A stretch of DNA of 64,000 nucleotides from Undibacterium sp. Its GTDB lineage: Bacteria; Pseudomonadota; Gammaproteobacteria; Burkholderiales; Burkholderiaceae_D. Shown in pieces: positions 41,906 through 51,633 of the stretch (position 1 is the stretch's first letter; each line of letters starts with the position of its first letter). The notes beneath the pieces are model-generated. The model had not been told where the DNA came from. It saw only the letters and a list, made by a program, of their open reading frames with translations, and did not search any database. The DNA is taken from assembly GCF_030651495.1 (NCBI RefSeq), contig NZ_JAUSFI010000092.1:16294-80293 (forward strand), read 5' to 3'. The position numbers were made by a program, and so were the translations under genes.

Positions 41906-42312
41906 TAAAATACTCCAAACAGTTTCAGCGCCACTACCGCTGTCAATGTCAAGCTAATAAGCAATACACCGACTGCAGATTTGCGGGCCGAGTCTTTATC
42001 AAGACCCATATGCAAATCCATAAACAAATGACGAATCCCGGCAGTAAAGTGATGCAGGTAAGCCCATGCCAGCGCCAGAATAACCAACTTTACGAATACA
42101 TTCGTCGTAAATTTCTGGAATACTGCAAATGAAATTTCCGAGGTCAGACTCTTATCAAGTAGATACAAGATAAATGGCAACAACAAGAACATCAACATTC
42201 CACTGACACGATGCAAGATAGAAACAAATCCTGCTAGTGGCAGCCGATATCCGGTTGCATCGATCAGGCGCATCACACCAAAGCGTGGCCTATTTTTTAC
42301 TACTTCAGACAT
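41905..42312 (-). CDS. sdhC: Succinate dehydrogenase cytochrome b556 subunit, SdhC
   Basis: A 135-residue subunit with three helices. The signature HRVSGMLMFLLLPFILYLLD and the haem-ligating HHFTAGIRHLFMDLHMGLD are clear. I start at ATG 42312, preceded by GGGGAG at good spacing; the frame extends five codons further. It is the first gene of sdhCDAB; the upstream gap holds a 17-bp palindrome. Confidence 0.93.
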   Translation of the reverse strand: MSEVVKNRPRFGVMRLIDATGYRLPLAGFVSILHRVSGMLMFLLLPFILYLLDKSLTSEISFAVFQKFTTNVFVKLVILALAWAYLHHFTAGIRHLFMDLHMGLDKDSARKSAVGVLLISLTLTAVVALKLFGVF

Positions 42313-42366
42313 AAATAATCTCCCCATTAACTAGTCTGTACAAAAACTTTACAATTTTCGCTCATT

Positions 42367-42383
42367 TTGGTGCATTGCACCAA
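42367..42383. promoter_or_regulatory. 17-bp palindrome upstream of sdhC
   Basis: TTGGTGCA-T-TGCACCAA is a perfect inverted repeat, 54 bp upstream of the sdhC start and 73 bp after the gntR stop. It is well placed for an operator or a leader hairpin of the sdh operon. Confidence 0.55.
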
Positions 42384-42456
42384 CAAAAATGGCATCTATT
42401 TCAAAAATACCGTTATCTTACGCTCAAACCATCTCAAACTATCTCTGACCAAACCA

Positions 42457-43260
42457 TTAACTTAGCTCATTTTGATAGTGATAAGCACTAGTTAGATACA
42501 ATCCTCGACGCAACTCAACCGGCTTATCACCGTAAGTAAATGAAACCCGCTCTACATTCAACAATGGAGTCCCGACACTCACGTTAAGCAATTGCGAAAC
42601 AAACTGATCTGCACACACGGCACGGATTTCCTCCGATGCTCGTATCATATGCGTGCCGAACTCAGTCTCAAACAATCCATACATCGGCCCCTTGTACTCA
42701 TTCAGCCGTTCTGCCGTCAAACCTTTAAAAATAACCCCAGGTAACCACAATTCATCCAAAATGGTTGGCACCCCCGAAAAGGACAGCACGCGACGCAAAA
42801 ACACAACTGAATCACCTGATTTGATATTCAATGATCGGGCGACTTCTGCCGGAGCACGCAGTCGTTTAACTTCAACAATTTTATTTTCTGGATAATGTGG
42901 AACTCCCTCATCAGGCAACAGACGCAAAAACCTAAACTGAGAGCGCGCCTCATGATGGGTAGCAACAAAAGTGCCCTTACCCTGACGCCGAACTACCAAA
43001 TTTTCAGCAGAGAGTTCATCAATTGCCTTGCGCACAGTACCCTGACTCACCTTAAAACGAATTGCCAATTCGTTTTCACTGGGAATTAATTCACCAGGTT
43101 TCCACTCGCCGGACTGAAGGCCCTGCGTAATGAGCGCTTTGATCTGTTGATATAAAGGACTAAAAGTAGGCGACGTACCGGGCAAGGAATTACCAATTCC
43201 CACAACCTGCGGAGCCGCGCTACTGTTCTGATTATTTGCAGTTGAAGAGATAGAATTCAT
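42457..43260 (-). CDS. GntR-family regulator, HutC subfamily (UTRA domain)
   Basis: A 267-residue transcription factor. The winged-helix part (about 40-110) contains IPSENELAIRFKVSQGTVRKAIDEL in segments; the UTRA ligand domain (about 120-260) contains RRVLSFSGVPTILDELWLP. I start at ATG 43260 with GAGG upstream. It is divergent from mdh and directly upstream of sdhCDAB, so it probably controls TCA-cycle genes in response to a small metabolite; this is inferred from position. Confidence 0.9.
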   Translation of the reverse strand: MNSISSTANNQNSSAAPQVVGIGNSLPGTSPTFSPLYQQIKALITQGLQSGEWKPGELIPSENELAIRFKVSQGTVRKAIDELSAENLVVRRQGKGTFVATHHEARSQFRFLRLLPDEGVPHYPENKIVEVKRLRAPAEVARSLNIKSGDSVVFLRRVLSFSGVPTILDELWLPGVIFKGLTAERLNEYKGPMYGLFETEFGTHMIRASEEIRAVCADQFVSQLLNVSVGTPLLNVERVSFTYGDKPVELRRGLYLTSAYHYQNELS

Positions 43261-43665
43261 AGACCTCAATTTCACCACAAAACTCACCACTTAGTCCAGA
43301 ACAACCTATCAACTTATGTATCTTATATAAGACATAAGATATTGATTGACACGATACGCAAGCCGACCTAAACTCCCGTAAACTGCACGCACTTCCTTAC
43401 CGAACGCTTTATTGCAAACACATTTCAGTCACGCCAGACGCACGTAAAAAAGAATATACAACTCAAACATAAACTGCAAAAAACAACTTAATTTGGTGGT
43501 TGTTATTAGTAGAATTGAGTTTGCACTCTAAATTCGGCTGACTTGAGCTGTCTTCAACGGTATCATTACGCGTTTGCATGCTTTGCAATGTATAGAATAA
43601 GTGCCTATAGATTGCAAAGACGCTAATTTGAACATCATTTTTTTACACCACCTCGGAGATGCATC
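43261..43665. other. Divergent regulatory region, gntR / mdh
   Basis: 405 bp without a gene. It contains the palindrome at 43321-43332 within a longer symmetric stretch, an A/T-rich centre, and, near mdh, three TTGCA-type repeats (43577-43615) and the mdh ribosome site near 43653. It must hold promoters for both genes. Confidence 0.6.
43321..43332. promoter_or_regulatory. TCTTATATAAGA palindrome, candidate GntR operator
   Basis: A perfect 12-bp palindrome, flanked by further symmetric CTTATG and CATAAG bases (43313-43338). It lies 61 bp upstream of the gntR start, on the side facing mdh, a usual place for autoregulation. Confidence 0.6.
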
Positions 43666-44655
43666 ATGGCGAAGTCCCCTATGCGCGTAGCTGTTACCGG
43701 CGCTGCTGGCCAAATCGGCTATTCCCTTCTGTTTCGTATCGCTAATGGCGACATGCTGGGCAAAGACCAGCCAGTTATTTTGCAATTACTGGAAATTCCT
43801 GATGAAAAAGCACAAAAAGCGCTGAAAGGCGTCATGATGGAAATCGATGACTGCGCTTTCCCGTTGTTAGCTGGCATGAGCGCTCACAGCGATCCAATGA
43901 CCGCATTTAAAGACATTGACGTTGCTCTGTTGGTTGGCGCTCGTCCACGCGGTCCTGGCATGGAACGTAAAGACCTGCTGGAAGCCAATGCACAGATTTT
44001 TACCGTACAAGGTAAAGCTTTGGATGCAGTCGCTTCACGCAATGTCAAAATATTGGTTGTCGGCAACCCAGCCAACACCAATGCTTACATTGCAATGAAA
44101 TCAGCGCCAAGTCTGCCAGCGAAAAACTTTACTGCAATGTTGCGTCTGGATCATAACCGCGCATTATCACAAGTTGCCGCAAAAATCGGCAAGCCAGTTG
44201 CCGCAATCGAAAAACTTTGCGTTTGGGGCAATCACTCTCCGACGATGTATGCCGATTACCGTTTTGCTACCGCTGATGGTCAATCTGTTAAAGAATTGAT
44301 CAACGATCAAGTCTGGAACAAAGACGTATTCCTGCCTACAGTAGGCAAGCGCGGTGCTGCAATTATTGAAGCACGTGGTCTGTCGTCTGCCGCATCTGCA
44401 GCAAATGCAGCAATTGACCATGTGCGTGACTGGGTACTGGGAACTAATGGCAAGTGGACAACAATGGGCATTCCATCGGATGGTTCCTATGGCATTCCAG
44501 AAGGCACTATGTTCGGTTTCCCTGTTACTACCGAAAATGGTGAATACACTATTGTTCAAGGCTTGGAAATTGATGAATTTTCTCGTGAACGCATCAACTT
44601 CACTCTGGCAGAGTTGCAAGAAGAACGCGATGGCGTCAAGCACTTAGTAGGTTAA
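43666..44655 (+). CDS. mdh: Malate dehydrogenase
   Basis: A 329-residue enzyme of the type common in beta- and some gammaproteobacteria. The NAD motif [16 protein letters not shown] is near residue 9, the substrate Arg residues lie in [14 protein letters not shown], and the catalytic His is in [16 protein letters not shown] precedes the ATG. It oxidises malate to oxaloacetate. A terminator follows directly. Confidence 0.97.
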   Translation: MAKSPMRVAVTGAAGQIGYSLLFRIANGDMLGKDQPVILQLLEIPDEKAQKALKGVMMEIDDCAFPLLAGMSAHSDPMTAFKDIDVALLVGARPRGPGMERKDLLEANAQIFTVQGKALDAVASRNVKILVVGNPANTNAYIAMKSAPSLPAKNFTAMLRLDHNRALSQVAAKIGKPVAAIEKLCVWGNHSPTMYADYRFATADGQSVKELINDQVWNKDVFLPTVGKRGAAIIEARGLSSAASAANAAIDHVRDWVLGTNGKWTTMGIPSDGSYGIPEGTMFGFPVTTENGEYTIVQGLEIDEFSRERINFTLAELQEERDGVKHLVG

Positions 44656-44664
44656 TAGCATTAA

Positions 44665-44706
44665 AAACAGGTTTGGTACGCGAATGTGCCAAACCTGTTT
44701 CTCCCT
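44665..44706 (+). terminator. Rho-independent terminator after mdh
   Basis: A 12-bp stem AAACAGGTTTGG/CCAAACCTGTTT with a 12-base loop, then TCTCCCTTTTTT. It begins 10 bp after the mdh stop and ends about 20 bp before the next gene's ATG. Confidence 0.85.
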
Positions 44707-44726
44707 TTTTTAGCACATCGACACTG

Positions 44727-45698
44727 ATGCATCCATCCCAAGTATTATTTCAGGATCAGTTATCACCGGTTTTTCTGCCGGTTTGTGATCACTATGCAGG
44801 TTCTGAAAAATTAATGCATAAATCAATGGCTCTTCAAAATGAGTTGGGTGCCATTTTTGATATTACGTTTGACTGCGAAGATGGCGCTGCCGCTGGCAAT
44901 GAAACCGAACACGCTCAATTAGTCGCATCACTATTAGACTCAGAAAACAACAGACTACATCGTATCGGTGTACGGGTGCACGATATACATAGTCCCTTTT
45001 TTGAACAAGATATTGCTATTATTGTAGCTGCTGCCGCAAGCAAACTTGCCTACATGGTATTGCCCAAAGTCGAGAATGCGGCACAAGTGAGCGTAGCGAT
45101 AGCACACATTAACGGCATCGCTAAAGCACATGGACGTGAACAACTGCCTATTCATGTCCTGATAGAAACCCACAGTGCACTAGCCGATGTGCATCAAATC
45201 GCTGCGCTGCCACAAGTGGAATGTCTATCCTTTGGAATCATGGATTTTGTCTCTTCTCATTTTGGTGCAATTCCCGCGAATGCGATGCGTTCACCCGGGC
45301 AATTTTCGCATCCACTGGTGATGCGTGCAAAACTAGAAATCGCCGCAGCATGCCATCGCTTTGGCAAAACACCCTCACACAATGTTACTACCGAAATCAA
45401 AGATACTGCGATCGTCGCAAGTGACGCAACTCGTGCCATACTAGAGTGCGGTTACACTAGAATGTGGAGTATTCATCCGAATCAGATCAAGCCCGTAGTC
45501 AAAGCGTTATCCCCAAGAAGTGCAGAGATCAACGAGGCCATTACCATATTAACTGCGGCACAACAAGAGCAATGGGGGCCGATTCAAATGAATGGCCGCT
45601 TGCATGACAGAGCCAGTTATCGACATTACTGGATGCTTTTAAAAAAAGCACAAATGACGCAAATAACACTACCTGAAAATGCACAAATTTTTTTGTAA
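44727..45698 (+). CDS. HpcH/HpaI aldolase, CitE-like lyase
   Basis: 323 residues, of the HpcH/HpaI/CitE TIM-barrel superfamily, which cleaves or forms carbon-carbon bonds of acyl-CoA or keto acids with a divalent metal. The EDGAAAGNE segment, IHVLIETHSALADVHQIAALPQVECLSFG in pieces, and the metal-site Glu/Asp are visible. The frame is open 18 codons upstream through the mdh terminator, so I start at the ATG at 44727. The mdh neighbour suggests a malyl- or citramalyl-CoA type substrate; this is not determined. Confidence 0.85.
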   Translation: MHPSQVLFQDQLSPVFLPVCDHYAGSEKLMHKSMALQNELGAIFDITFDCEDGAAAGNETEHAQLVASLLDSENNRLHRIGVRVHDIHSPFFEQDIAIIVAAAASKLAYMVLPKVENAAQVSVAIAHINGIAKAHGREQLPIHVLIETHSALADVHQIAALPQVECLSFGIMDFVSSHFGAIPANAMRSPGQFSHPLVMRAKLEIAAACHRFGKTPSHNVTTEIKDTAIVASDATRAILECGYTRMWSIHPNQIKPVVKALSPRSAEINEAITILTAAQQEQWGPIQMNGRLHDRASYRHYWMLLKKAQMTQITLPENAQIFL

Positions 45699-45740
45699 AA
45701 ACCATGGCAAAAATTTACTACCAGCAAAGAGGAGACCGTC

Positions 45741-46238
45741 GTGAAAAAAATATTTCAACTAATTAGCGTGGCAACACTAACTACTAGCATCCTAGCCCTG
45801 TCTGCACAAGTTCAAGCCAGCAATACCACAAGTAAAACAGTAAGTAAAACAAAGTCAATTGCTAAAGAAAATAGGATTGTAGCTGTGCCGCAGATCGCCG
45901 ATGAGGATGATGCAGAGCCAAACATTCAACAAAGTAATGCCTTTGAGTACAAATGCGAACTCGGCAATTCATTGACCCTTTTCACCAATACAGAGGATGA
46001 CAAGCATGTTGCCATGCGTTGGAAAAAACGCTTGTATCGCATGACGCGAATTGAAACTTCAACCGGCGCAAACCGTTTCGAGAATCGCAAAGCAGGCTTT
46101 GTTTTTATCGGCATTCCTGCCAAGGGTTTATTGCTCGACTCTCACAAAGCTCAGCAACTCGCCAATGAGTGCAAAACGACAGAAGCAGTCTTGGCAGCAG
46201 CTCCAGCCGTAAGCGAAACTCCAGCACAGCCAAAATAA
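45741..46238 (+). CDS. Exported protein with MliC-like domain
   Basis: 165 residues, GTG start with GAGGAG upstream. Signal peptide about 1-26 (ALSAQVQA-S). After a polar linker, residues about 68-150 read FEYKCELGNSLTL...MTRIETSTGANRFENRKAGFVF...LANEC, matching the shape of MliC/PliC lysozyme-inhibitor domains: a two-cysteine small beta-barrel with the S-x-SGA-like turn. The similarity is by eye and moderate. The end is Ala/Pro-rich. It may protect the murein from lysozyme; inferred. Confidence 0.7.
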   Translation: MKKIFQLISVATLTTSILALSAQVQASNTTSKTVSKTKSIAKENRIVAVPQIADEDDAEPNIQQSNAFEYKCELGNSLTLFTNTEDDKHVAMRWKKRLYRMTRIETSTGANRFENRKAGFVFIGIPAKGLLLDSHKAQQLANECKTTEAVLAAAPAVSETPAQPK

Positions 46239-46319
46239 TTTGGCATTTAAAACCGCTAGGCAACACCGAAAATAACAGTCGTTTCATTTTCAGAATTGTG
46301 CGTGTTTTGTTTTTATGTT

Positions 46320-46371
46320 TTGACTTTTTAAGTCAAGAATCATTCGAAAATGAAAAAGCTAGCAGCTTTTT
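46320..46371 (+). promoter_or_regulatory. Tandem hairpins in the acnA leader
   Basis: TTGACTT-TTT-AAGTCAA (46320-46336) is followed by AAAAAGCT-AGC-AGCTTTTT (46353-46371), the second with a U-run, 31 bases before the acnA ATG. The second resembles a short terminator and could end the upstream gene or attenuate acnA. Confidence 0.45.
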
Positions 46372-46402
46372 TGATCAATGATTTTTGAATAAAGGAGTAG
46401 CC

Positions 46403-49149
46403 ATGAGCCAAACCACGTACAAAGACATATTCAAGACACTGAAAGATTTCAAAATTTCAGAAACCAAAAAAGGCAAATTTTTCTCCCTGCCTGCTTTGGA
46501 AAAATCGCTCGGCATCACTCTTTCACGCCTGCCAGTCTCGATCCGGATCGTTCTTGAATCGGTTTTGCGCAACTGCGACGGTAAGAAAATCACCGAGGAA
46601 CACGTCAAGCAACTGGCCAATTGGGGCGCAACGGCAAACCGTATTGACGAGATTCCCTTCGTCGTCGCGCGCGTGGTATTGCAGGATTTCACTGGTGTTC
46701 CCTTGCTGGCAGACTTGGCCGTGATGCGCGACGTTGCAGCCAAATTTGGCAAAAACCCTAAAAACATCGAACCGTTAGTACCGGTTGACCTAGTGGTTGA
46801 TCACTCGGTACAAATCGATCATTTCCGCGAAAAAAAGCACTTGACCTGAACATGAAACTGGAGTTCTCGCGCAATAACGAGCGTTACCACTTCATAAAAT
46901 GGGGCATGCAGGCATTTGAAACTTTCGGCGTAGTTCCTCCCGGTTTTGGTATCGTGCATCAGGTTAATCTGGAATACCTGGCGCGCGGCGCACACAAACT
47001 CAGTTACCAAACTAAAGACGCCCAGAAAAATGAAATTTACTATCCGGACACGCTGGTTGGTACCGATTACCACACCACCATGATCAATGGTATCGGCGTG
47101 GTTGGCTGGGGCGTGGGCGGGATCGAAGCGGAGGCCGGCATGCTCGGCCAGCCGGTCTATTTTTTGACGCCAGACGTAGTCGGAGTGAATCTGACAAACG
47201 CCTTGCGCGAAGGCTGCACCGCCACCGATCTGGTATTAACCATTACCGAGATGCTGCGCCAGGCTAAGGTCGTCGGTAAATTTGTCGAATTTTTTGGTGA
47301 AGGCACACGTTCGCTGTCACTGACAGACCGTGCCACTATCGCCAATATGGCACCCGAATACGGCGCTACCATGGGGTTTTTTCCGGTCGATGAGGTCACT
47401 ATCGATTACTTCAAAGGCACAGGTCGCAGCAAGGCAGAGATCGCCGCATTCAAAGCTTATTTTAAAGCCCAAAAAATGTTTGGCATTCCGAAACAAGGCG
47501 ACATCGACTACAGCAATGAACTGTCATTGGATCTGGCCAGCGTTGCGCCTTCGCTAGCGGGTCCCAAACGGCCACAGGATCGTATCGAAATCGGCAATAT
47601 CAAATCCACTTTCATCGACTTATTTAGCAAACCGATTTCTGACAATGGTTTCAATAAAAAAGCCGAAGACTTAAATGCGATCTACACCGATGAGGATGGC
47701 ATTAAAGTAAAAAATGCGGACATTCTTATCGCCGCGATTACCTCCTGCACCAATACGTCGAACCCCAGTGTCATGCTGGCGGCTGGTTTGCTGGCTAAAA
47801 AAGCGGTCGAAGCAGGTCTGAAAGTCGCTCCGCATATCAAAACCTCGCTCGCCCCCGGCTCGCGCGTAGTAACCAAGTATTTAGAGGAGGCCGGCTTACT
47901 GCCCTATCTGGAAAAACTCGGTTTTGGCGTAACCGCCTACGGTTGTACTACCTGCATCGGTAACGCAGGCGACCTGACGCCGGCCATGAACGAGGCGATT
48001 ACGGCCAACGACATCGTGGCATCTGCCATCTTGTCTGGCAACCGTAATTTCGAGGCGCGCATCCATCCGAACATTCGTTCCAATTTCCTGGCATCGCCAC
48101 CTCTGGTCGTGGCTTACGCCATTGCAGGCAATATGATGAAGGATCTGATGACAGAACCGGTCGGTCGGGTAAAAGGCAAAGATATCTACCTAGGCGATAT
48201 CTGGCCAAGCAGCGCAGAAATCAATCAGTTGATGAAGTTTGCAATGAACTCGAAAACCTTCAAAGAAAACTACGCCGATGTAAAGGGTGCACCTGGCAAG
48301 TTATGGGAAAACATCAAAGGCGTAGCAGAAGGACTAGTCTATAACAGGCCAAGCTCCACTTATATCGCCGAACCGCCCTTCTTTGCCGATTTCACGATGG
48401 AACCCAAAGCCGCCACCACCGGCATAGAAGGGGCGCGTGCACTGGGGGTGTTTGGCGACTCCATCACGACCGATCACATTTCGCCTGCAGGTTCGATCAA
48501 AGAATCCAGCCCTGCCGGAGTATGGCTGGAAGCGCATGGCATCTTGAAAGCCGATTTCAATTCCTACGGTTCACGCCGTGGCAATCACGAAATCATGATG
48601 CGCGGTACTTTTGCCAATGTCCGCATCAAAAATATGATGATTCCCGTGACGCCAGACGGCTCACGTATTGAAGGCGGCATCACCATTCATCAGCCTAGCG
48701 GAGACGAAATGGCGATCTATGATGCGGCGATGAGATACGTTGCTGACGGCATCCCTACCATGGTCTTTGGCGGTGAAGAATACGGCACCGGTTCATCGCG
48801 CGACTGGGCCGCAAAAGGCGCGCAATTATTAGGTGTCAAAGCTGTCTTCGCCCGTTCGTTTGAACGTATCCATCGCTCTAATCTAGTCGGCATGGGCGTC
48901 TTGCCAATGCAATTTATCGGCACGGACAGCGTTGACAGTTTACATATCACGGGCAACGAAACCTTTGATCTCCTGGGGATTGAAGGCGACATCAAGCCGC
49001 AGCAGCAAGTCACGCTGGTAATCAACTGTGCCAACGGAGATCGACAAGAAGTAAAGGTGTTACTGCGCATAGACACGCCTATCGAAGTTGACTATTACAA
49101 ACATGGCGGTATCTTGCCATTCGTATTGCGTCAATTACTGGCGGCCTAA
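46403..49149 (+). CDS. acnA: Aconitate hydratase A, reading frame broken at an A-AAA-AAG heptamer
   Basis: Citrate-isocitrate isomerase with a [4Fe-4S] cluster. Two frames: 46403-46849 (N-terminal 148 residues, ending REKKHLT-stop) and a -1 frame that carries the remaining 765 residues from ATG 46852. Read with one extra A in the A7 run (46830-46836), or with -1 slippage at A-AAA-AAG (46831-46837), the junction becomes [14 protein letters not shown], exactly what I expect of AcnA, giving 915 residues. Cluster ligands are in [11 protein letters not shown] and [15 protein letters not shown] precedes the ATG at 46403. It may be a sequencing or assembly indel, a real mutation, or programmed frameshifting. 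Confidence 0.85.
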
Positions 49150-49329
49150 GCCCCGTCCCTGTCACCGACGGTTACTGAAAAAAGAATGATTTTCATAGAA
49201 ATCCATCTTTTTTCTTTTTGGCAGCAACACTGCAAGCTGGCTGTAAGACTGTAGGTTTATTGTAATACCAAGCGCAATCCTTCGTTATTGCAACAAACAA
49301 AATTCATTTACTTTCTTCAAGGAACCATT

Positions 49330-49527
49330 ATGTGGAAAATTGCCGTAGGCTTCATCCTGTTCGCCGCACTAGCATTATTTATCATTTCCAAGGGTGGTGA
49401 CAAAATTGATATGCAAGGGGAAGCCGGCACCCCAAGCGAGGAACATGCGGAATCTGCTGCTGCAAGCGCATCAGTATCAATTCCAGCACCTGCCGCTACC
49501 CCAGAAGATAACAGCGCTAGTAAATAA
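49330..49527 (+). CDS. Small single-pass membrane protein
   Basis: 65 residues: an N-terminal membrane helix (WKIAVGFILFAALALFIIS, 2-20), GGDKIDMQGE, then an Ala/Ser/Pro-rich tail. AAGGAA precedes the ATG at 49330. I recall unnamed proteins of this form next to TCA genes in Burkholderiales. Function unknown. Confidence 0.65.
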   Translation: MWKIAVGFILFAALALFIISKGGDKIDMQGEAGTPSEEHAESAAASASVSIPAPAATPEDNSASK

Positions 49528-49598
49528 ACCTCACGGTTTTTGTCGGGAAGCCAGTTTTAAAAAGAGACGATCTTCTTTATCACTCAAAATAGAATGAC

Positions 49599-49632
49599 AT
49601 CTACAACTTATGCCCAGACATAAGTTGTAGAT
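49599..49632. terminator. 14-bp perfect hairpin between converging genes
   Basis: ATCTACAACTTATG and its exact complement flank CCCAGA. It lies between the small membrane protein (+) and arsA (-). No long U-run follows on either strand, so a bidirectional terminator is plausible but not certain. Confidence 0.5.
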
Positions 49633-49807
49633 AGTCTCTCACGCACCAACCACGCCCTACGCAACGTGGCGTCTTTCAAAAAATTTTTACGGATCTTTCA
49701 CAACGGTCACTCTCGCAATCCGTGCGCCGGCTGGCAGCATCACCCCAGAGACCTACATGGATATTTGTGCGCTGGCACCATACTCATTTAAATTATTTTT
49801 CAGCAAC

Positions 49808-51562
49808 TTAATGGTGAATTAGCTTTTTCAACCGGTCCAACCCAACAGGCTCCTCTGCTTGTAAAGGAATAACCGCCCAACGGGTCGCGTACTTGGTGGA
49901 TACATCCTGGATCTGCGCTAATTCATTGATAGCGCGTTGACGTAATAAGGGAGAAGTCGGATTCGCCATGACCAGGCTGTTATTGATAATCCATGCCCAC
50001 GGTTCAATTCCCGCTCTTCTTAAGTCAGCTTGCAATCCTGCAGCCTCCAGTACCGGTGTTGTTTCTGCCAAGGTAACAATAACGATCTTGGTTTGCTTCG
50101 GATCTTGTAATTGCATCATCGGCGTAGTGAAATGTAAACCGGTATTGGCCATTTGGCGTGCGATTTCCCGGTGATACGCACCAGTAGCATCTAATAAGAG
50201 TAAGGTGTGACCAGTCGGTGCGGTATCCATTACAACAAATTTTTTTCCAGCCTCACGAATAACGCGTGAAAACGCTTGGAAGACGGCGATTTCTTCGGTA
50301 CATGGTGAACGCAAATCCTCTTCTAACAATGCGCGTCCCTGGGCATCAAGACCCTTACCTTTGCTAGTCATGATTTGTTGGCGATAACGCTCTGTTTCGG
50401 CATGCGGATCGATTCTGCTCACGGTCAGATTCTCCAAGCTGCCGTCCAATGTTTCGATTAAATGCGCAGCCGGATCAGATGTCGTCAAGTGAACCGTATA
50501 ACCGCGACTTGCTAACTCAACAGCGATCGCGGCGGCAGCTGTAGTCTTGCCTACCCCTCCTTTCCCCATAGTCATGATCAAACCGTGGCCTTCACCGACC
50601 AAACCATCGACCAAACTAGCCAAACTTGGCACGAGCGGAATATCAACAGGTAACGGTGTGGTATTGAAGCGTGTACTGTCGTTCGATAACAAGGCGCGTA
50701 GCGCATCCAAGCCAACTAAATTAAACGGTCGCAGAGGAACAAAATCCGTTGGCAATACGCGTAAAATTTCCGGCATCTCTGTTAGCGCGGCTTGCTCACG
50801 CTTCCATACCGCAGCAGCTAACGGATCACTCTTAATTTCACTCTGCGGTAAAGCACCGTTGATGACCAAATATTGTTTACTAAATCCTATGCTTGCCAAT
50901 TCTTCATGGGTGCGTGCGGCCTCTCTTAATGTGGCAAGTTGAGCACGTGCTACCAGTATCATGCGCGTACGATTGGGGTCTGATAAGGCGACTACCGCCT
51001 GATGGTATTGTTCTCGCTGTTTCTCTAATCCTGCCAGGGGGCCAAGACAAGATGCGTCGCCTTTGCCCTCTTCAAGAAAGCCTGACCAGGCACCCGGCAA
51101 TTGCAACATGCGAATGGTGTGACCGGTAGGGGCCGTATCAAAAATAATATGGTCGTATTTTTGCAGAATGACGGCATTAGTCAACAAACCAGTGAACTCA
51201 TCAAATGCGGCGATCTCGGTGGTGCATGCGCCAGAGAGTTGTTCTTCAATGCTTTTTACGACAGCCTCAGGTAGTACGCCACGCACCGGTCCAACGATGC
51301 GGTCACGGTAAAGTTGCGCGGCAGCTTGAGGATCAATCTCCAAAGCAGATAGATTAGGAACGGCAAGGACAGGCGTGATCGTATTGCCGATCGCAATACC
51401 AAAGACTTGGCCCACGTTTGATGCAGGGTCAGTGCTGACTAGCAGAACACGCTTACTGAGGTCGGCTAATTGAATTGCTGTAGCGCAGGCGAGAGAAGTT
51501 TTACCAACACCACCTTTACCCGTAAAGAACAAAAATTTCGGCGTATTTTCTAAAAAAAGCAC
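49808..51562 (-). CDS. arsA: Arsenite-transporting ATPase ArsA
   Basis: 584 residues with two P-loop halves: GKGGVGKTSLA at 15-25 and a second GKGGVGKTTAA in the C-terminal half. The three arsenite-binding cysteines are conserved in context (SGACTTEIAAF, DASCLGPL, RSPCTEEIAVF), as are the DTAPTGHT signal sequences of both halves. I start at a GTG at 51562: GAGGGG lies seven bases upstream and MLFLENTPKFLFFTGKGG matches the family start. It energises ArsB with ATP. Confidence 0.95.
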   Translation of the reverse strand: MLFLENTPKFLFFTGKGGVGKTSLACATAIQLADLSKRVLLVSTDPASNVGQVFGIAIGNTITPVLAVPNLSALEIDPQAAAQLYRDRIVGPVRGVLPEAVVKSIEEQLSGACTTEIAAFDEFTGLLTNAVILQKYDHIIFDTAPTGHTIRMLQLPGAWSGFLEEGKGDASCLGPLAGLEKQREQYHQAVVALSDPNRTRMILVARAQLATLREAARTHEELASIGFSKQYLVINGALPQSEIKSDPLAAAVWKREQAALTEMPEILRVLPTDFVPLRPFNLVGLDALRALLSNDSTRFNTTPLPVDIPLVPSLASLVDGLVGEGHGLIMTMGKGGVGKTTAAAAIAVELASRGYTVHLTTSDPAAHLIETLDGSLENLTVSRIDPHAETERYRQQIMTSKGKGLDAQGRALLEEDLRSPCTEEIAVFQAFSRVIREAGKKFVVMDTAPTGHTLLLLDATGAYHREIARQMANTGLHFTTPMMQLQDPKQTKIVIVTLAETTPVLEAAGLQADLRRAGIEPWAWIINNSLVMANPTSPLLRQRAINELAQIQDVSTKYATRWAVIPLQAEEPVGLDRLKKLIHH

Positions 51563-51633
51563 GGTAGTTCCCCTCAATGATTTGAATCAACGGATGTTTT
51601 GCTAAAATTTATAAAATAACAAAATGAAGCGGT

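Noticed and set aside
44167..44643. 158-codon minus-strand frame inside mdh
   Set aside because: Exact shadow of the malate dehydrogenase gene.
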